Below are positions 18,128 to 27,949 of a DNA stretch of 64,000 bases, one piece after another (the stretch's first letter is position 1; each line of letters begins with the position of its first letter). The position numbers and the translations under genes were made by a program. The notes under the pieces were generated by a model. The model made no database searches. It was not told the DNA's origin and saw nothing but the letters and a program-made list of their open reading frames with translations. Source of the DNA: Firmicutes bacterium AF25-13AC (lineage in GTDB: Bacteria > Bacillota > Clostridia > Lachnospirales > Lachnospiraceae); the NCBI GenBank assembly GCA_003478935.1, contig QUFP01000008.1, forward strand, positions 58,597 through 122,596, in the 5' to 3' direction.

Positions 18128-19747
18128 ATGAGAAAATATGCAGCAATGGGACTTACAGCAGTGCTGGTAGCAGCATCATTTCCGGCAGCCGTACTGGCAG
18201 ATGAGACAGATGTAAAGAGTGTAAGAATTGGAGCACCATATGATCCGGTTACTATGGATTATGCAGAATTAAATGTAGATCCGGCAACATATATTGATAC
18301 CTTAATCAGTGATACCCTGATTCGCAGTAAGCAGGGTGAGTACATTGGAGGAGCAGCAGATAGCTGGGAAACAAGCGAGGATGGAAAGACTTGGACTTTT
18401 AAGCTGAAGGAAGGCTTAACTTACAGCGATGGAAAGACACCGATTACATCCGAGGATTTTGTTTATGCAGCAAAGCGCCTGATTGATCCAGAGGCAGGTC
18501 ACTACAATGCAGAGAATGGCTATATTCTGGAGAATGGCGAGGAATATTATGCAGGAGAGTGTGAGTGGGACGAGGTTGGTATAAAGGCAGTAGATGATCT
18601 GACAATCGAGTATACCTTCAAGAATCCACAGTATGAGAGCACATTTACATCTGCAAGCTTATTTGCACCACTTGAGGAGTCCTTTGTTGATTCACTTGGA
18701 ACAGAGTATGGTTCTTCAGCAGATAAAATTTTGACAAATGGACCGTTCATCGTGTCAGATTGGGTATCTGATTCTACCATGACACTTGTAAAGAACGAGA
18801 ACTACTGGGATGCAGACAGTATCAATATGGACGAGATGGATTTTAAATTTAACGTAACAGGTGATACTGGCGTAGATATGATGCTTGCAGATGAGCTTGA
18901 TTTTGTTCCAAATGGAAGTGCTATGCAGCAGCAGACACTGGTAGATGCAGGCTTTGAGAGCAGCAAGTACACTACCTCTTATCACTGCCTGAATATCAAC
19001 CATGCAGGAAAGACAGAGGAAACAGGATTGTTCCTTGGCAATGCAAACTTTAGAAAGGCAGTCAGCTATGCAATCGACCGCACTGCACTTTGTGCATCTG
19101 TTATGACAGGTGACGAGCCGGCAAATCGTCTGACTGCACCGTCCGAGGCAGGTGTAACTGGTACATTTGACGAGGAGTTTGAATACGAGGGATGGCCGGC
19201 AAGTGCAGATGCAGAGAAGGCACAGGAGTACTTAAATGCAGCACTTGATGAGCTTGGAAAGACAGCTGATGAGATTCCAACATTCGAGCTTCTTTGCTAT
19301 GAGTCACAGGGAAGCATCGATGTACTGGCAGCTGTTCAGGATATGTTAAAGAAAAATCTTGGCATTGAGACAACTATCAATTCTCAGACAATTCAGGTAA
19401 TGGTATCAAATGCAACGAGCGGTGAATACGATTTCTGGTACGGCGGAAATTCTCTTGAGATTCCGGATGCATTGTCAGGATTTTTAAGCAGTTACACAAG
19501 TTCAAATCAGTCTGCACTTAGAGGCTATTCAAATGAGGAATATGATAAGCTGTATGATGAAGCAATTGCTTCCCCAACTATTGAGGAGAGAAAGGCAAAC
19601 TACTTCGAGGTTGAAAAATTCTTCTGTGATAACACACTGAATCTGATCCTTGGTTGGGCAGATGGAGGTTTCCAGTATAAGAGTGGTTACACAGGTTTCT
19701 ACAATACCGTTGAGACTGATTTTACTTATCTGGACTTTGCTGAGTAA
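18128..19747 (+). CDS. Peptide ABC transporter substrate-binding protein (SBP_bac_5)
   Basis: 539 aa of the OppA/DppA/NikA family. The signal peptide spans about residues 1-24 (MRKYAAMGLTAVLVAASF, then PAAVLADET). The family core DSWETSEDGKTWTFKLKEGL then YSDG and SEDFVYAAKRLIDP is clear. Unlike nearly all Firmicute binding proteins there is no lipobox cysteine; cleavage would be at AVLA|D, so membrane anchoring is unexplained. The start at 18128 is fixed by GGAGGA (18115-18120). It is first in a transporter operon, with a stem-loop before the permease gene, consistent with binding protein being made in excess. Confidence 0.92.
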   Translation: MRKYAAMGLTAVLVAASFPAAVLADETDVKSVRIGAPYDPVTMDYAELNVDPATYIDTLISDTLIRSKQGEYIGGAADSWETSEDGKTWTFKLKEGLTYSDGKTPITSEDFVYAAKRLIDPEAGHYNAENGYILENGEEYYAGECEWDEVGIKAVDDLTIEYTFKNPQYESTFTSASLFAPLEESFVDSLGTEYGSSADKILTNGPFIVSDWVSDSTMTLVKNENYWDADSINMDEMDFKFNVTGDTGVDMMLADELDFVPNGSAMQQQTLVDAGFESSKYTTSYHCLNINHAGKTEETGLFLGNANFRKAVSYAIDRTALCASVMTGDEPANRLTAPSEAGVTGTFDEEFEYEGWPASADAEKAQEYLNAALDELGKTADEIPTFELLCYESQGSIDVLAAVQDMLKKNLGIETTINSQTIQVMVSNATSGEYDFWYGGNSLEIPDALSGFLSSYTSSNQSALRGYSNEEYDKLYDEAIASPTIEERKANYFEVEKFFCDNTLNLILGWADGGFQYKSGYTGFYNTVETDFTYLDFAE

Positions 19748-19771
19748 TTAAAGAGACAGCTATAAAATAAA

Positions 19772-19816
19772 AGACGCCGATCTGCGGAAACTCCAAAGAG
19801 AGGCGTCTATTTTTTT
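19772..19816 (+). terminator. Attenuating terminator inside the peptide-transporter operon
   Basis: AGACGCC (19772-19778) pairs with GGCGTCT (19802-19808), then a run of seven T. The next RBS (AGGAGG) begins in the same stretch. Partial read-through would lower permease expression relative to the binding protein. Confidence 0.7.
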
Positions 19817-19826
19817 AGGAGGAAAT

Positions 19827-20741
19827 ATGCTCAAATATATTGGAAAAAAAGTATTGATTGCAATCGCGACAGTCTTTGTGCTGGCAACGGCAACATTCTT
19901 TTTAATGAAGCTGATTCCGGGTGATCCATTCTTAAATGATAAGATCCCGGTGGCCGTGCAGGATAAGCAAAGAGCGTTTTATGGTCTTGATAAGCCAGTA
20001 CCGCAGCAATACCTGACTTATATGAATAACTTGCTGCATGGAGATCTTGGTTATTCCATCAAAAAGACAGGAAAAACAGTAGTGGATATCATTAAGGAAG
20101 CCTTCCCTGTGTCTGCAAAGCTTGGTTTGATTTCATTACTTTTTGCAGAGGCAGTTGGTCTTTTCTTTGGTATTTTATGTGCTCAGTTTCGAGGAAAATG
20201 GCCGGATTATCTGTTGATGGTAGTGGCAGTTTTAGGAATTGCCCTTCCAAGTATGGTGTTAGGTCCGATTCTTCGTATGATTTTTGGTGTAAAGCTTGGC
20301 ATCCTTCCAGTAACAGGATGGGGAAAACCAAATCAGATTATACTTCCGGCACTTGTTCTTGGTCTTGGAACAGTTGCAGGAAATACAAGAAATATGAGAG
20401 CGAGTATGTTAGCCATAACAACACAGGATTATGTAAAGACGGCAAGAGCGAAAGGTCTTTCGCCAATTCGCGTCGTATTAAAGCATCAGTTTAAAAACTC
20501 ACTTGTTCCAATCATTCCAAATCTTGGTGTGCAGATCGCAGGTGTTTTGATGGGCTCATTTGTCGTAGAGAGCATGTTTTTAATTCCTGGACTGGGACGA
20601 TATTTTGTCGATTCAGTCACTAATCTTGATTACCCGCTGATCATGGGTCTTACAGTATTTTATGGTGCATTTCTAGTTACAATGAATCTAATAGTTGATG
20701 TACTGTATGGATTAATCGATCCGCGAATCCGCGTAAAGTAA
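19827..20741 (+). CDS. Peptide ABC transporter permease, DppB/OppB type
   Basis: 304 aa. The N-terminal helix KKVLIAIATVFVLATATFFL is followed by the family LIPGDPF motif. About six membrane helices are visible. The EAA loop region contains YVKTARAKGLSPIRVVLKHQ, the conserved contact site for the ATPase. It forms a heterodimer with the DppC-type subunit encoded next. The RBS AGGAGG starts 10 bases before the ATG. The dpp/opp distinction (dipeptide or oligopeptide) cannot be made from sequence alone. Confidence 0.93.
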   Translation: MLKYIGKKVLIAIATVFVLATATFFLMKLIPGDPFLNDKIPVAVQDKQRAFYGLDKPVPQQYLTYMNNLLHGDLGYSIKKTGKTVVDIIKEAFPVSAKLGLISLLFAEAVGLFFGILCAQFRGKWPDYLLMVVAVLGIALPSMVLGPILRMIFGVKLGILPVTGWGKPNQIILPALVLGLGTVAGNTRNMRASMLAITTQDYVKTARAKGLSPIRVVLKHQFKNSLVPIIPNLGVQIAGVLMGSFVVESMFLIPGLGRYFVDSVTNLDYPLIMGLTVFYGAFLVTMNLIVDVLYGLIDPRIRVK

Positions 20742-20751
20742 AGGAGAAAAG

Positions 20752-21707
20752 ATGAATACTGATACAACAAAAAAAGTGCAAGCTGCAGAAGTAACATTTG
20801 CAGATGATGCGTTTTCTCCACTTCCAGAGGGAGCACTTGATCAGGATCAGATTGCAAGGAAAAAGACAACCTATTTTAAGGATGTATGGAGAAATTTCAA
20901 AAAGAATAAGCCGGCGGTAATCAGCTTGGTGGTTATTGCATCATGATATTTTTTGTCCTGTTTGGACCGATGATGACAAAATTTGATTATTATTCTAATG
21001 ATTACAGCTGTTCAAATCAAGGACCAAATGCCGTTCACTGGTTTGGAACAGACAATCTTGGACGTGATCTTTGGACACGCGTGTGGGCAGGAGGAAGAGT
21101 ATCCCTTATCATTGCGATTTTAGCTACGCTTATTCCAGAGATTATTGGAATGGCAGTAGGCGGCATCTCAGGTTATCTTGGCGGTTGGGCAGATACAGTA
21201 ATTATGCGCACAATCGATGTGTTGATGGGAATTCCAAGCTTAATCTATATGATTCTTTTGATGGTTGTAATGGGAAGCGGAAATATTGCAACGCTTGTAA
21301 TTGCAATGAGTATTACCGGCTGGATGGGTGCCGCAAGAAGCACAAGAGGTCTTGTTTTACAGCTAAAGACTCGTGAGTTTGTAGTAGCATCAGAGACGCT
21401 TGGTGCATCGTCTGGATGGATCATTGCAAGACGTTTGATTCCAAACACACTCGGCATTCGCGTAGTCAGCATTACAATGTCGCTTCCAAGTGTCATTTTC
21501 TACGAAGCATTTTTAAGCTATATCGGACTTGGCGTGACACCGCCGCAGCCAAGCTGGGGTCAGTTAATCAAGGCAGCAGGAGAGACCTTCCGTTATTATC
21601 CATACCAATTTATCATTCCGTGTCTGTGCGTTAGCATCACAATGCTTTGCTTTAACCTGATTGGAGACGGACTTAGAGATGCACTTGATCCAAAGCTTCG
21701 TGCGTAA
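20752..21707 (+). pseudogene. Peptide ABC transporter permease, DppC/OppC type, split by a one-base frameshift
   Basis: The first frame (20752-20946) encodes the cytoplasmic N-terminus and the start of helix 1 (KKNKPAVISLVVIAS) and stops at TGA. The second (20943-21707) begins with ATG in ATGA and continues the same helix (MIFFVLFGPMM), then the HWFGTDNLGRDLWTRV motif and the EAA loop FVVASETLGASSGWIIARR. Inserting one base in TCATGA gives a 319-codon protein of normal DppC length. The two fragments could be coupled through the ATGA overlap, but a split inside a membrane helix is unlikely to work, so a missing base or recent mutation is the better reading. Confidence 0.85.
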
Positions 21708-21787
21708 ATAGATAATGCATTCGTCATAGAAAAAGTGAAACGAGCAGAGCCGCAGTATTTTTGTATTTCGGCAGAATGAGAGGAATC

Positions 21788-22834
21788 ATGGAAAAGGAAA
21801 AAATCTTAGAGGTAAAGGATTTAAAAGTATCCTTTCAGACCTTTCAGGGAAGCGTTCAGGCAGTGCGCGGCGTTTCCTGGCATTTAAATAAAAAAGAAAC
21901 GATTGCAATCGTAGGTGAGTCTGGCTGTGGAAAAACGGTTACAATTCAGACAGTTATCGGATTAAATCCAAAGAAAAACGGCAGTATTAAGGGCGGAGAG
22001 GTCCTTTTTAACAAAGAAAATCTCCTTGATTTGACACCTAAACAGATGAGAAAGCTGCAGGGAAATCAGCTCTCAATAATTTTTCAGGATCCATTTACAT
22101 TTTTAAATCCGACAATGACAGTTGGGGAGCAGATCATGGAGCCATACATGCAGCACTACAAGGTTTCCAGAGAAGAAGCAAGAAAAAAGGCAGTCGAGAT
22201 CTTAAAGATGATTTCACTTCCGTCACCAGAGGAAAATATGAAGCGCTATCCGCATCAGCTTTCAGGCGGTATGCGCCAGCGTATCATGATTGCAATGGCA
22301 CTCATCTGTAATCCAAAGGTATTATTTGCTGACGAGCCAACTACAGCGCTTGATGTGACGATTCAGGCACAGATCATTGAACTAATGAATGATTTGAAGG
22401 ATAAGATTGATACGTCAATTGTTTTAATCACACATGATATGGGCGTTGTTGCAAATATGGCAGACCGAATCTACGTTATGTATGCTGGTCAAATCGTAGA
22501 GCATGGCGACTGCGATACGATCTTTCATCATCCAAAGCATCCGTACACATGGGGACTTTTAAGCAGCGTGCCGCGTCTTGATAAGAGAGTAAGCGAAGAC
22601 CTCTATTCAATTCCGGGAACACCGCCGGATTTGTTGGCACCGCCTGTCGGATGTGCGTTTGCTGCCAGATGCAAATATGCAATGAACATATGCCGCACAA
22701 GCCAGCCGCCGTGTATTGATTTTTCAGAACCAGACCATTATGCATCCTGCTGGCTCAATCATCCAGCGTGCATCAAGAAAAATGGCGCACCAAAGAGTCC
22801 TGTTGAAGCACAGAACATAAAGGAGGAGGAATGA
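21788..22834 (+). CDS. Peptide ABC transporter ATP-binding protein, DppD/OppD type
   Basis: 348 aa. Walker A is GESGCGKT, the Q-loop is [18 protein letters not shown], the signature is LSGGMRQR, Walker B is [12 protein letters not shown], and the switch is LITHDMG. The C-terminal oligopeptide-transporter extension ([20 protein letters not shown]) with its cysteine cluster (CKYAMNIC...CIDF) marks the OppD/DppD group, which can carry an Fe-S cluster. I take ATG 21788, preceded by GAGAGGA; ATG 21776 is an alternative. Its stop overlaps the next start by 4 bases. Confidence 0.93.
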   Translation: MEKEKILEVKDLKVSFQTFQGSVQAVRGVSWHLNKKETIAIVGESGCGKTVTIQTVIGLNPKKNGSIKGGEVLFNKENLLDLTPKQMRKLQGNQLSIIFQDPFTFLNPTMTVGEQIMEPYMQHYKVSREEARKKAVEILKMISLPSPEENMKRYPHQLSGGMRQRIMIAMALICNPKVLFADEPTTALDVTIQAQIIELMNDLKDKIDTSIVLITHDMGVVANMADRIYVMYAGQIVEHGDCDTIFHHPKHPYTWGLLSSVPRLDKRVSEDLYSIPGTPPDLLAPPVGCAFAARCKYAMNICRTSQPPCIDFSEPDHYASCWLNHPACIKKNGAPKSPVEAQNIKEEE

Positions 22835-23802
22835 TGGGAACGACAAAAGAACCAATCCTCGAATTGAAAAATGTAAAAACAACCTTCAAGGTGCCAAAGG
22901 GTATTTTAAAGGCTGTAAATGGTGTAGATCTAACTATTTATAAGGGCGAGACAGTAGGACTTGTTGGTGAGTCAGGATGTGGAAAAAGTACGCTTGGAAA
23001 AACAATTATGCGATTGTATCGCCCAGATGAAGGACAGGTAATGTTTGAGGGACAAGATATCTGGCGCTACAACAAAAAGGAAAAGAAAGAGTACACCAAA
23101 AATGTGCAGATGATCTTTCAGGACCCGTATGCCTGTCTTGATCCTCTTAGTGTAGTAAGTGATATTGTTGCAGAGGGCATGAAGATCCACAAGATGTATA
23201 AGGGACCAGAATTAGAGGAGCGTGTATTGGAGCTTCTTAAAATGGTCGGCTTAAATAAGGATCATGCAAACAGGTTTCCGCACGAGTTCTCAGGCGGACA
23301 GCGCCAGCGTATCGGAATTGCCAGAGCGCTCTCGCTTGAACCAAAGCTGATCGTATGTGATGAGCCGATTTCTGCACTGGATGTTTCTATTCAGGCACAG
23401 GTCGTAAATTTACTTAAGCGTCTTCAGCAGCAGATGGGATTATCTTATTTGTTTATCACACACGATCTGTCAATGGTGCGCCAGATATCAAACCGCATTG
23501 CCGTAATGTATTTGGGTTCACTTGTTGAGATTGCAGACAGCGAGGATATTTATATTAAAAACCGTCATCCATACACGAAGGCACTTCTTTCTGCTATTCC
23601 GATTGCCGATCCGACAATTGAGCGTGAGCGAAAAAGAATACTTCTTCAGGGTGATGTGCCAAGCCCGGTCAATCTGCCGCAGGGCTGCAATTTCTGTAAT
23701 CGCTGTCCATATGCGACACAGCTTTGTAAAGAGAAAAAACCGCAGCTTCGCGAGATCGAGCCGGGACACTTTACGGCGTGTCATCGTGCTGAGGAGATGT
23801 AG
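22831..23802 (+). CDS. Peptide ABC transporter ATP-binding protein, DppF/OppF type
   Basis: 323 aa, the second ATPase of the transporter. Walker A is GESGCGKS, followed by MIFQDPYACLDPLSVVSDIV, signature FSGGQRQR, Walker B LIVCDEPISALD and LFITHDLS. The C-terminal extension GDVPSPVNLPQGCNFCNRCPYA has the typical cysteine pattern. The start overlaps the DppD stop (ATGA). The gene ends one base before the convergent PucR gene, with no clear terminator between them. Confidence 0.93.
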   Translation: MMGTTKEPILELKNVKTTFKVPKGILKAVNGVDLTIYKGETVGLVGESGCGKSTLGKTIMRLYRPDEGQVMFEGQDIWRYNKKEKKEYTKNVQMIFQDPYACLDPLSVVSDIVAEGMKIHKMYKGPELEERVLELLKMVGLNKDHANRFPHEFSGGQRQRIGIARALSLEPKLIVCDEPISALDVSIQAQVVNLLKRLQQQMGLSYLFITHDLSMVRQISNRIAVMYLGSLVEIADSEDIYIKNRHPYTKALLSAIPIADPTIERERKRILLQGDVPSPVNLPQGCNFCNRCPYATQLCKEKKPQLREIEPGHFTACHRAEEM

Positions 23803-23803
23803 G

Positions 23804-25041
23804 TTACGTCTCCGACAAAAACCGCTCGATCTTTACGGCGGCCTGGATCTGGAAGGTGATGTCGGCATCATCTAGCGATACACCAAGCAGCTTTTCAAGC
23901 TTTTCTAAGCGCATCAAAAGTGTATTTCGGTGAAGAAAGAGTGCATTTGCAGTCTGTACCTTATTGCAGCGGCAGTCGAGCCACATGCACAGCGTTTCAT
24001 AAAGATGGGCATCGTGGGCTTTGTCATATTCACGGATCGGATCAAGAAAACGAGCAGTATATTCGCGCATAACAGAGGCCGTTGGAATTTCAAAAAGAAG
24101 CTGATAAAAGCCTAGATCACTGTAAGAGATTAGGCGACGATTGTCACCAAGAAGTTTCCATGAAAGCAAGCTTCGTTTTGCCTGAATATATGATTCGCGA
24201 ATGCCAAAAAGACGTGAACGTACATTGCCTTTTCCAACGCAAAATTTTGTGCCGGGATATTGCTGTTCCATACGTATCGTCAGTGATTCAAAGAAACGAT
24301 CAGCTGATTGCTCCTGTGAGTTGGTATTATGGGAAGCACAAATACGTTAGCGCTGTTTCTTGCAACATGCCATGTGCTTCCAGTTTCTTTTTGCGTGATA
24401 TAGCTAAGTTTTGTCGCAAGCATACGGAAAAATTCAGATGATGTTTCTGTAAAGGAAGGTCCGTGCATCGCTTCAAGCTTTTGAAAATAAGCAGATGCAT
24501 TCATCATCTCAAATATGTACACACAGTAGTTATAGCTTGGCAGATATCCCAGAAATAATGCCTGATTTAGTGTGGCGATATCATCTACATTTGTATTCTG
24601 GAAAAAGAGTGAGTACCAGAAAGAATTGGCGATTGCAGCATCCTTCTCGCGATCCTGAATCAGATTGATGATGTCTTTTGTGATGGAGTTTACATAGGCA
24701 AGACTTGTATGAGAGAAGACTGGAAGCTTAAGCTCATCAGCAAGCTGTCGGATCTCATCATCAAGATTTTCTTCAAGAATGTAATGGTGGCCGACAAGAA
24801 ATAAAATGCCGGCGGCATCGTTTTGTGCAGCATCGCGAATTAGCTGAGCAAGCTCCACCTTTTCAACAACAGCATTGGCACCATAATAAATTAAAAATTC
24901 ACCGCCGCTTACCCATTCACCGATTGGAGGACATAAAATCACGTAAGGCCAGGTGACAGTCCTAGACAGTCCCGCAGCTCCGCCAATCAGCTTCATGTGG
25001 GAGAGAGAAGGCAGCGATAATAAATCTTTTGCAGTAGTCAT
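23804..25041 (-). pseudogene. PucR-family transcriptional regulator, broken by a one-base frameshift
   Basis: Two - strand frames join into one regulator. The N-terminal part (from 25041) is a PucR domain (LLSLPSLSHMKLIGGAAGLSR...GEFLIYYGANAV) and middle region, ending out of frame after VFVLPIIP. The C-terminal part (to 23804) holds the end of the CdaR/GGDEF-like domain and the PucR HTH (LYETLCMWLDCRCNKVQTAN followed by ALFLHRNTLLMRLEKLE). One missing base near 24325 would give a 413-codon protein. The start at 25041 follows GGAGG by 8 bases; an upstream ATG at 25065 is poorer. PucR proteins sense metabolites and control catabolic genes, and here the likely targets are the flanking transporter and tldD operons (inference). 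Confidence 0.85.
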
Positions 25042-25114
25042 AAAGTAAACCTCCTTGTCAGACAAGTGTAAGTGATTTCTGCGAAAATTTCAAGATAAAA
25101 GAAGGGAGAAAGTG

Positions 25115-26497
25115 ATGATTCAAAAGGACGAGATCAGACAAGTATTAGAGTCTGCAAAGGCGCTTGGAATCGAGTTTGCCGAGCTGTTTTTTGAAGATAG
25201 AGAGGAGACGAACATTCCCTGCATAGAAACTGTGATCCAAGGCGTGAAGAGTCTTCGCATATGCGGAGCAGGTCTCTATCTTATACAAGGTCTTTCAAAT
25301 GTCTATCTTTATACAAATCAGGTGACAAAGGAAGCACTTCTTGATTTAGTTAAAAAGGGTGCAGAAATGCTTGAGATAAGAGTTAGAGCAGCAGCAGCTG
25401 GAATTGTTTTAACAGAGAAGTCATATCATAATCCCTGCCCTGTTGTGAAGTATCCTTCACAGATTAGCAATCATGACAAAATCAATGTGCTTTTGCAGGC
25501 AGACAAAGCCGCAAGAAGTGCAGGCGTCAATGTGCGTTCATTAAATGTAAACTATTTTGATACTGATCAGCGTGTATTGATTGCAAATACAGAGGGACTT
25601 TATACGACAGACCGTCGTGTCACAACGAGAATGCGCATGCAGGCAGTTGTCGCAGATGGTGACAGTGCATATGGCACATGGGATGATTATACAAAGGTTT
25701 CCGGCTTTGAGGCTTATGATGACGAGCTTTCTTATACGAGCTTTGCAAAGGATATGGTACAGCGAGCTGATCGCATCCGCACGGCAGGAAGCATCTCGCC
25801 GTGTACCGTTCCGGTTGTGCTTGCGGCAGGAGGCTGCGGAACGCTGTGGCATGAGAGCTGCGGCCACTCACTTGAGGCCATTGCGATTGCCCACCGTTCA
25901 AGTGCATTTGTGGATAAGATCGGAGAAAAGGTAGCAAGTGATAAGGTTACACTTGTAGATGATGGAACGCTGCCAGGTCAGTATGGTTCTGCTGCGATTG
26001 ATGATGAGGGTCATCCTATGCAGCGAAATGTTTTAATTGAAAATGGTGTTTTAAAATCATACATGTGCGACCGCTATTATGGAAAGCTTCTTGGAATGGA
26101 AAGTACAGGAAGCGGAAGAAGACAAAATTATACATATGCGCCAGTATCAAGAATGACGAATACATGTCTGGCAGAGGGCAGCGATGATGAGGATGAGATT
26201 GTGCGCAGTGTGGACAATGGCCTGTATGTTGAGAGCATCGGAGGAGGCTTCGGCGGTATGCAGTTTTCGCTTGAAGTAAAAGAAGGCTTCTGGATTAAAA
26301 ATGGTCAGATCGATCGTGATCATCAGGTAAAAAACATTATGTTGACCGGAAATGGAATTGATGTGATTAAGCGCATTGACCGCGTTGGAAAAAAGATGAA
26401 ATATGAAAAAGGCGGCTTCTGCGGTGCAAGCTCAGGTCTGATTCCAACAACAACACCGCAGCCAATGGTGCGCATTTCACATATGGCGATTGGGTGA
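25115..26497 (+). CDS. tldD: TldD-type metallopeptidase
   Basis: 460 aa from ATG 25115 (GGGAG 6 bases upstream; a GTG at 25112 is possible). The zinc motif HESCGH within GTLWHESCGHSLEA is the TldD hallmark HExxxH, and the C-terminal GGFGGMQFSLEVKEGFWIKNG region also matches. TldD works with TldE (PmbA) as a heterodimeric protease that unfolds and cuts small peptides; known substrates include microcin B17 precursor and the CcdA antitoxin. The partner gene follows 39 bases downstream. Position next to a peptide transporter and a PucR regulator suggests degradation of imported or modified peptides. Confidence 0.93.
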   Translation: MIQKDEIRQVLESAKALGIEFAELFFEDREETNIPCIETVIQGVKSLRICGAGLYLIQGLSNVYLYTNQVTKEALLDLVKKGAEMLEIRVRAAAAGIVLTEKSYHNPCPVVKYPSQISNHDKINVLLQADKAARSAGVNVRSLNVNYFDTDQRVLIANTEGLYTTDRRVTTRMRMQAVVADGDSAYGTWDDYTKVSGFEAYDDELSYTSFAKDMVQRADRIRTAGSISPCTVPVVLAAGGCGTLWHESCGHSLEAIAIAHRSSAFVDKIGEKVASDKVTLVDDGTLPGQYGSAAIDDEGHPMQRNVLIENGVLKSYMCDRYYGKLLGMESTGSGRRQNYTYAPVSRMTNTCLAEGSDDEDEIVRSVDNGLYVESIGGGFGGMQFSLEVKEGFWIKNGQIDRDHQVKNIMLTGNGIDVIKRIDRVGKKMKYEKGGFCGASSGLIPTTTPQPMVRISHMAIG

Positions 26498-26536
26498 CTT
26501 TGTGTTAAAGAGCATATAACGAGGAAAGGCAAACAT

Positions 26537-27907
26537 ATGAAAGAATGTATGAGAGAACTAAAAGCATATAAGGCGGCTATGCAGTCTCTTCCGAGTGGAT
26601 GTCTGGCAGCTGAGGCCGAGGCAGAAAAGCAGGAAAAGCTTTCTGTTGAGATAACAGGTTCACAGACTGGTCCGATGAGCTGCAGCGAACAGACGGAGCT
26701 CTTTGTGCGTGCATCAGGTCAAAAGACAGGTATGGTTTATACGCAAAAACTTGATGCAAACGCAAGTGATGTGATTGCACAGGCACTTACAAATAGTGAG
26801 GCTTCTGCTGCAAAAAAGGCAGAGCCGATGGCGACAGCAGATTACTGGGAGATGGATGAGGCAAAGGATTCAAATTATGAACAGGAAAAAACACTTGTCT
26901 CTATCGAAGCCTTAAAGAATAAGGCAAGAACACTTGCCGGACAGTTAGAAGAAAGCTTTGGGTGTCCAGTGCGTCTTAATCTTTCTCAGACAATCCTTAC
27001 TATGGGCATTGTGAACACCAATAATATAGAAGAAACAGCTTCAGTTTGTCGCTTTGCGGCAGAGGCAGCAGCAGATGGATATGAGGGCTATGCGTGTGCA
27101 CTCACGCTTGATGAGCTGTCACCAGAGTCTTTTATCCATGATTTTTTAAATCGCCGATTCTTAGATGTGCCGACGATTTTGGCTGAGCCTGGTGTGTATC
27201 GCGCTGTGCTTTCATCACAGGCAGTAAATAACATTTTGATTACGGCGTGGCAGATGTTTACCGCAAAGCGTGCCAGAAGCGGTGCGACACCATTTGCTGG
27301 AAAGGAAAACAAAAAGATCTTTTCAGACTGCATCACAATTCGTGATTACAAGGGCGGCGCTGATTCAAAGAACAGCGTGCAGTGTGGTTTTTCATGGAAA
27401 ATGGACTGCGAGGGTGTGCCAAGCCGTGACTTAACACTTGTTGAAAATGGCGTGTTAAAGGGCTGGATGCATAATCTTTCAAGTGCAGCAGCAGCCGGGG
27501 TTCGTTCTACAGGAAATGCAGGCCGAAAGACATTGTTAAGCGGAAATATTCATACCGATATGGCAATCACGCCGAAAAACTTTACTATAGAGTCAGGAGC
27601 AGCAAGCTTAGAACAACTGATTCATGATTGTGATGATGGTGTGTACGTGTTTGAAAATTATGACCAGTTTCATGCATTAAACATCGTATCAGGCGATTTC
27701 TCATTCCCATGTAAGGCAGTGCGCATTAAGAAAGGAAAGCCAGTTGGAATTATGGAAGGACTGACGATGACAGGAAATGTGGCAGAGCTGTTTGCCAGAG
27801 TAGAACAAGTCGGAAGTGACCGAGTTATCAATCCGCTTGTTATGTATGACAGTTATACTGTATCTGGCCCAGCGATGCTTGTAAAATCACTGAAAATTAG
27901 TGGCTGA
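26537..27907 (+). CDS. pmbA: TldE/PmbA, partner subunit of TldD
   Basis: 456 aa. It is similar along its length to TldD-type proteins but lacks the HExxxH zinc site, as TldE/PmbA does. Typical segments are ENGVLKGWMHNLSSAAAAGV followed by RSTGNAGR, NFTIESGAASLEQLIHDCDDGVYVFE and NPLVMYDSYTVSGPAMLVKSLKIS. The RBS GAGGAAAGG precedes the ATG. TldE shapes the chamber of the TldD/E protease. The pairing with TldD in one operon is the normal arrangement. Confidence 0.9.
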   Translation: MKECMRELKAYKAAMQSLPSGCLAAEAEAEKQEKLSVEITGSQTGPMSCSEQTELFVRASGQKTGMVYTQKLDANASDVIAQALTNSEASAAKKAEPMATADYWEMDEAKDSNYEQEKTLVSIEALKNKARTLAGQLEESFGCPVRLNLSQTILTMGIVNTNNIEETASVCRFAAEAAADGYEGYACALTLDELSPESFIHDFLNRRFLDVPTILAEPGVYRAVLSSQAVNNILITAWQMFTAKRARSGATPFAGKENKKIFSDCITIRDYKGGADSKNSVQCGFSWKMDCEGVPSRDLTLVENGVLKGWMHNLSSAAAAGVRSTGNAGRKTLLSGNIHTDMAITPKNFTIESGAASLEQLIHDCDDGVYVFENYDQFHALNIVSGDFSFPCKAVRIKKGKPVGIMEGLTMTGNVAELFARVEQVGSDRVINPLVMYDSYTVSGPAMLVKSLKISG

Positions 27908-27949
27908 TAAAAAGGCTGGGAAAAGTCAGAAAGGCAGGTTTTAATATAT

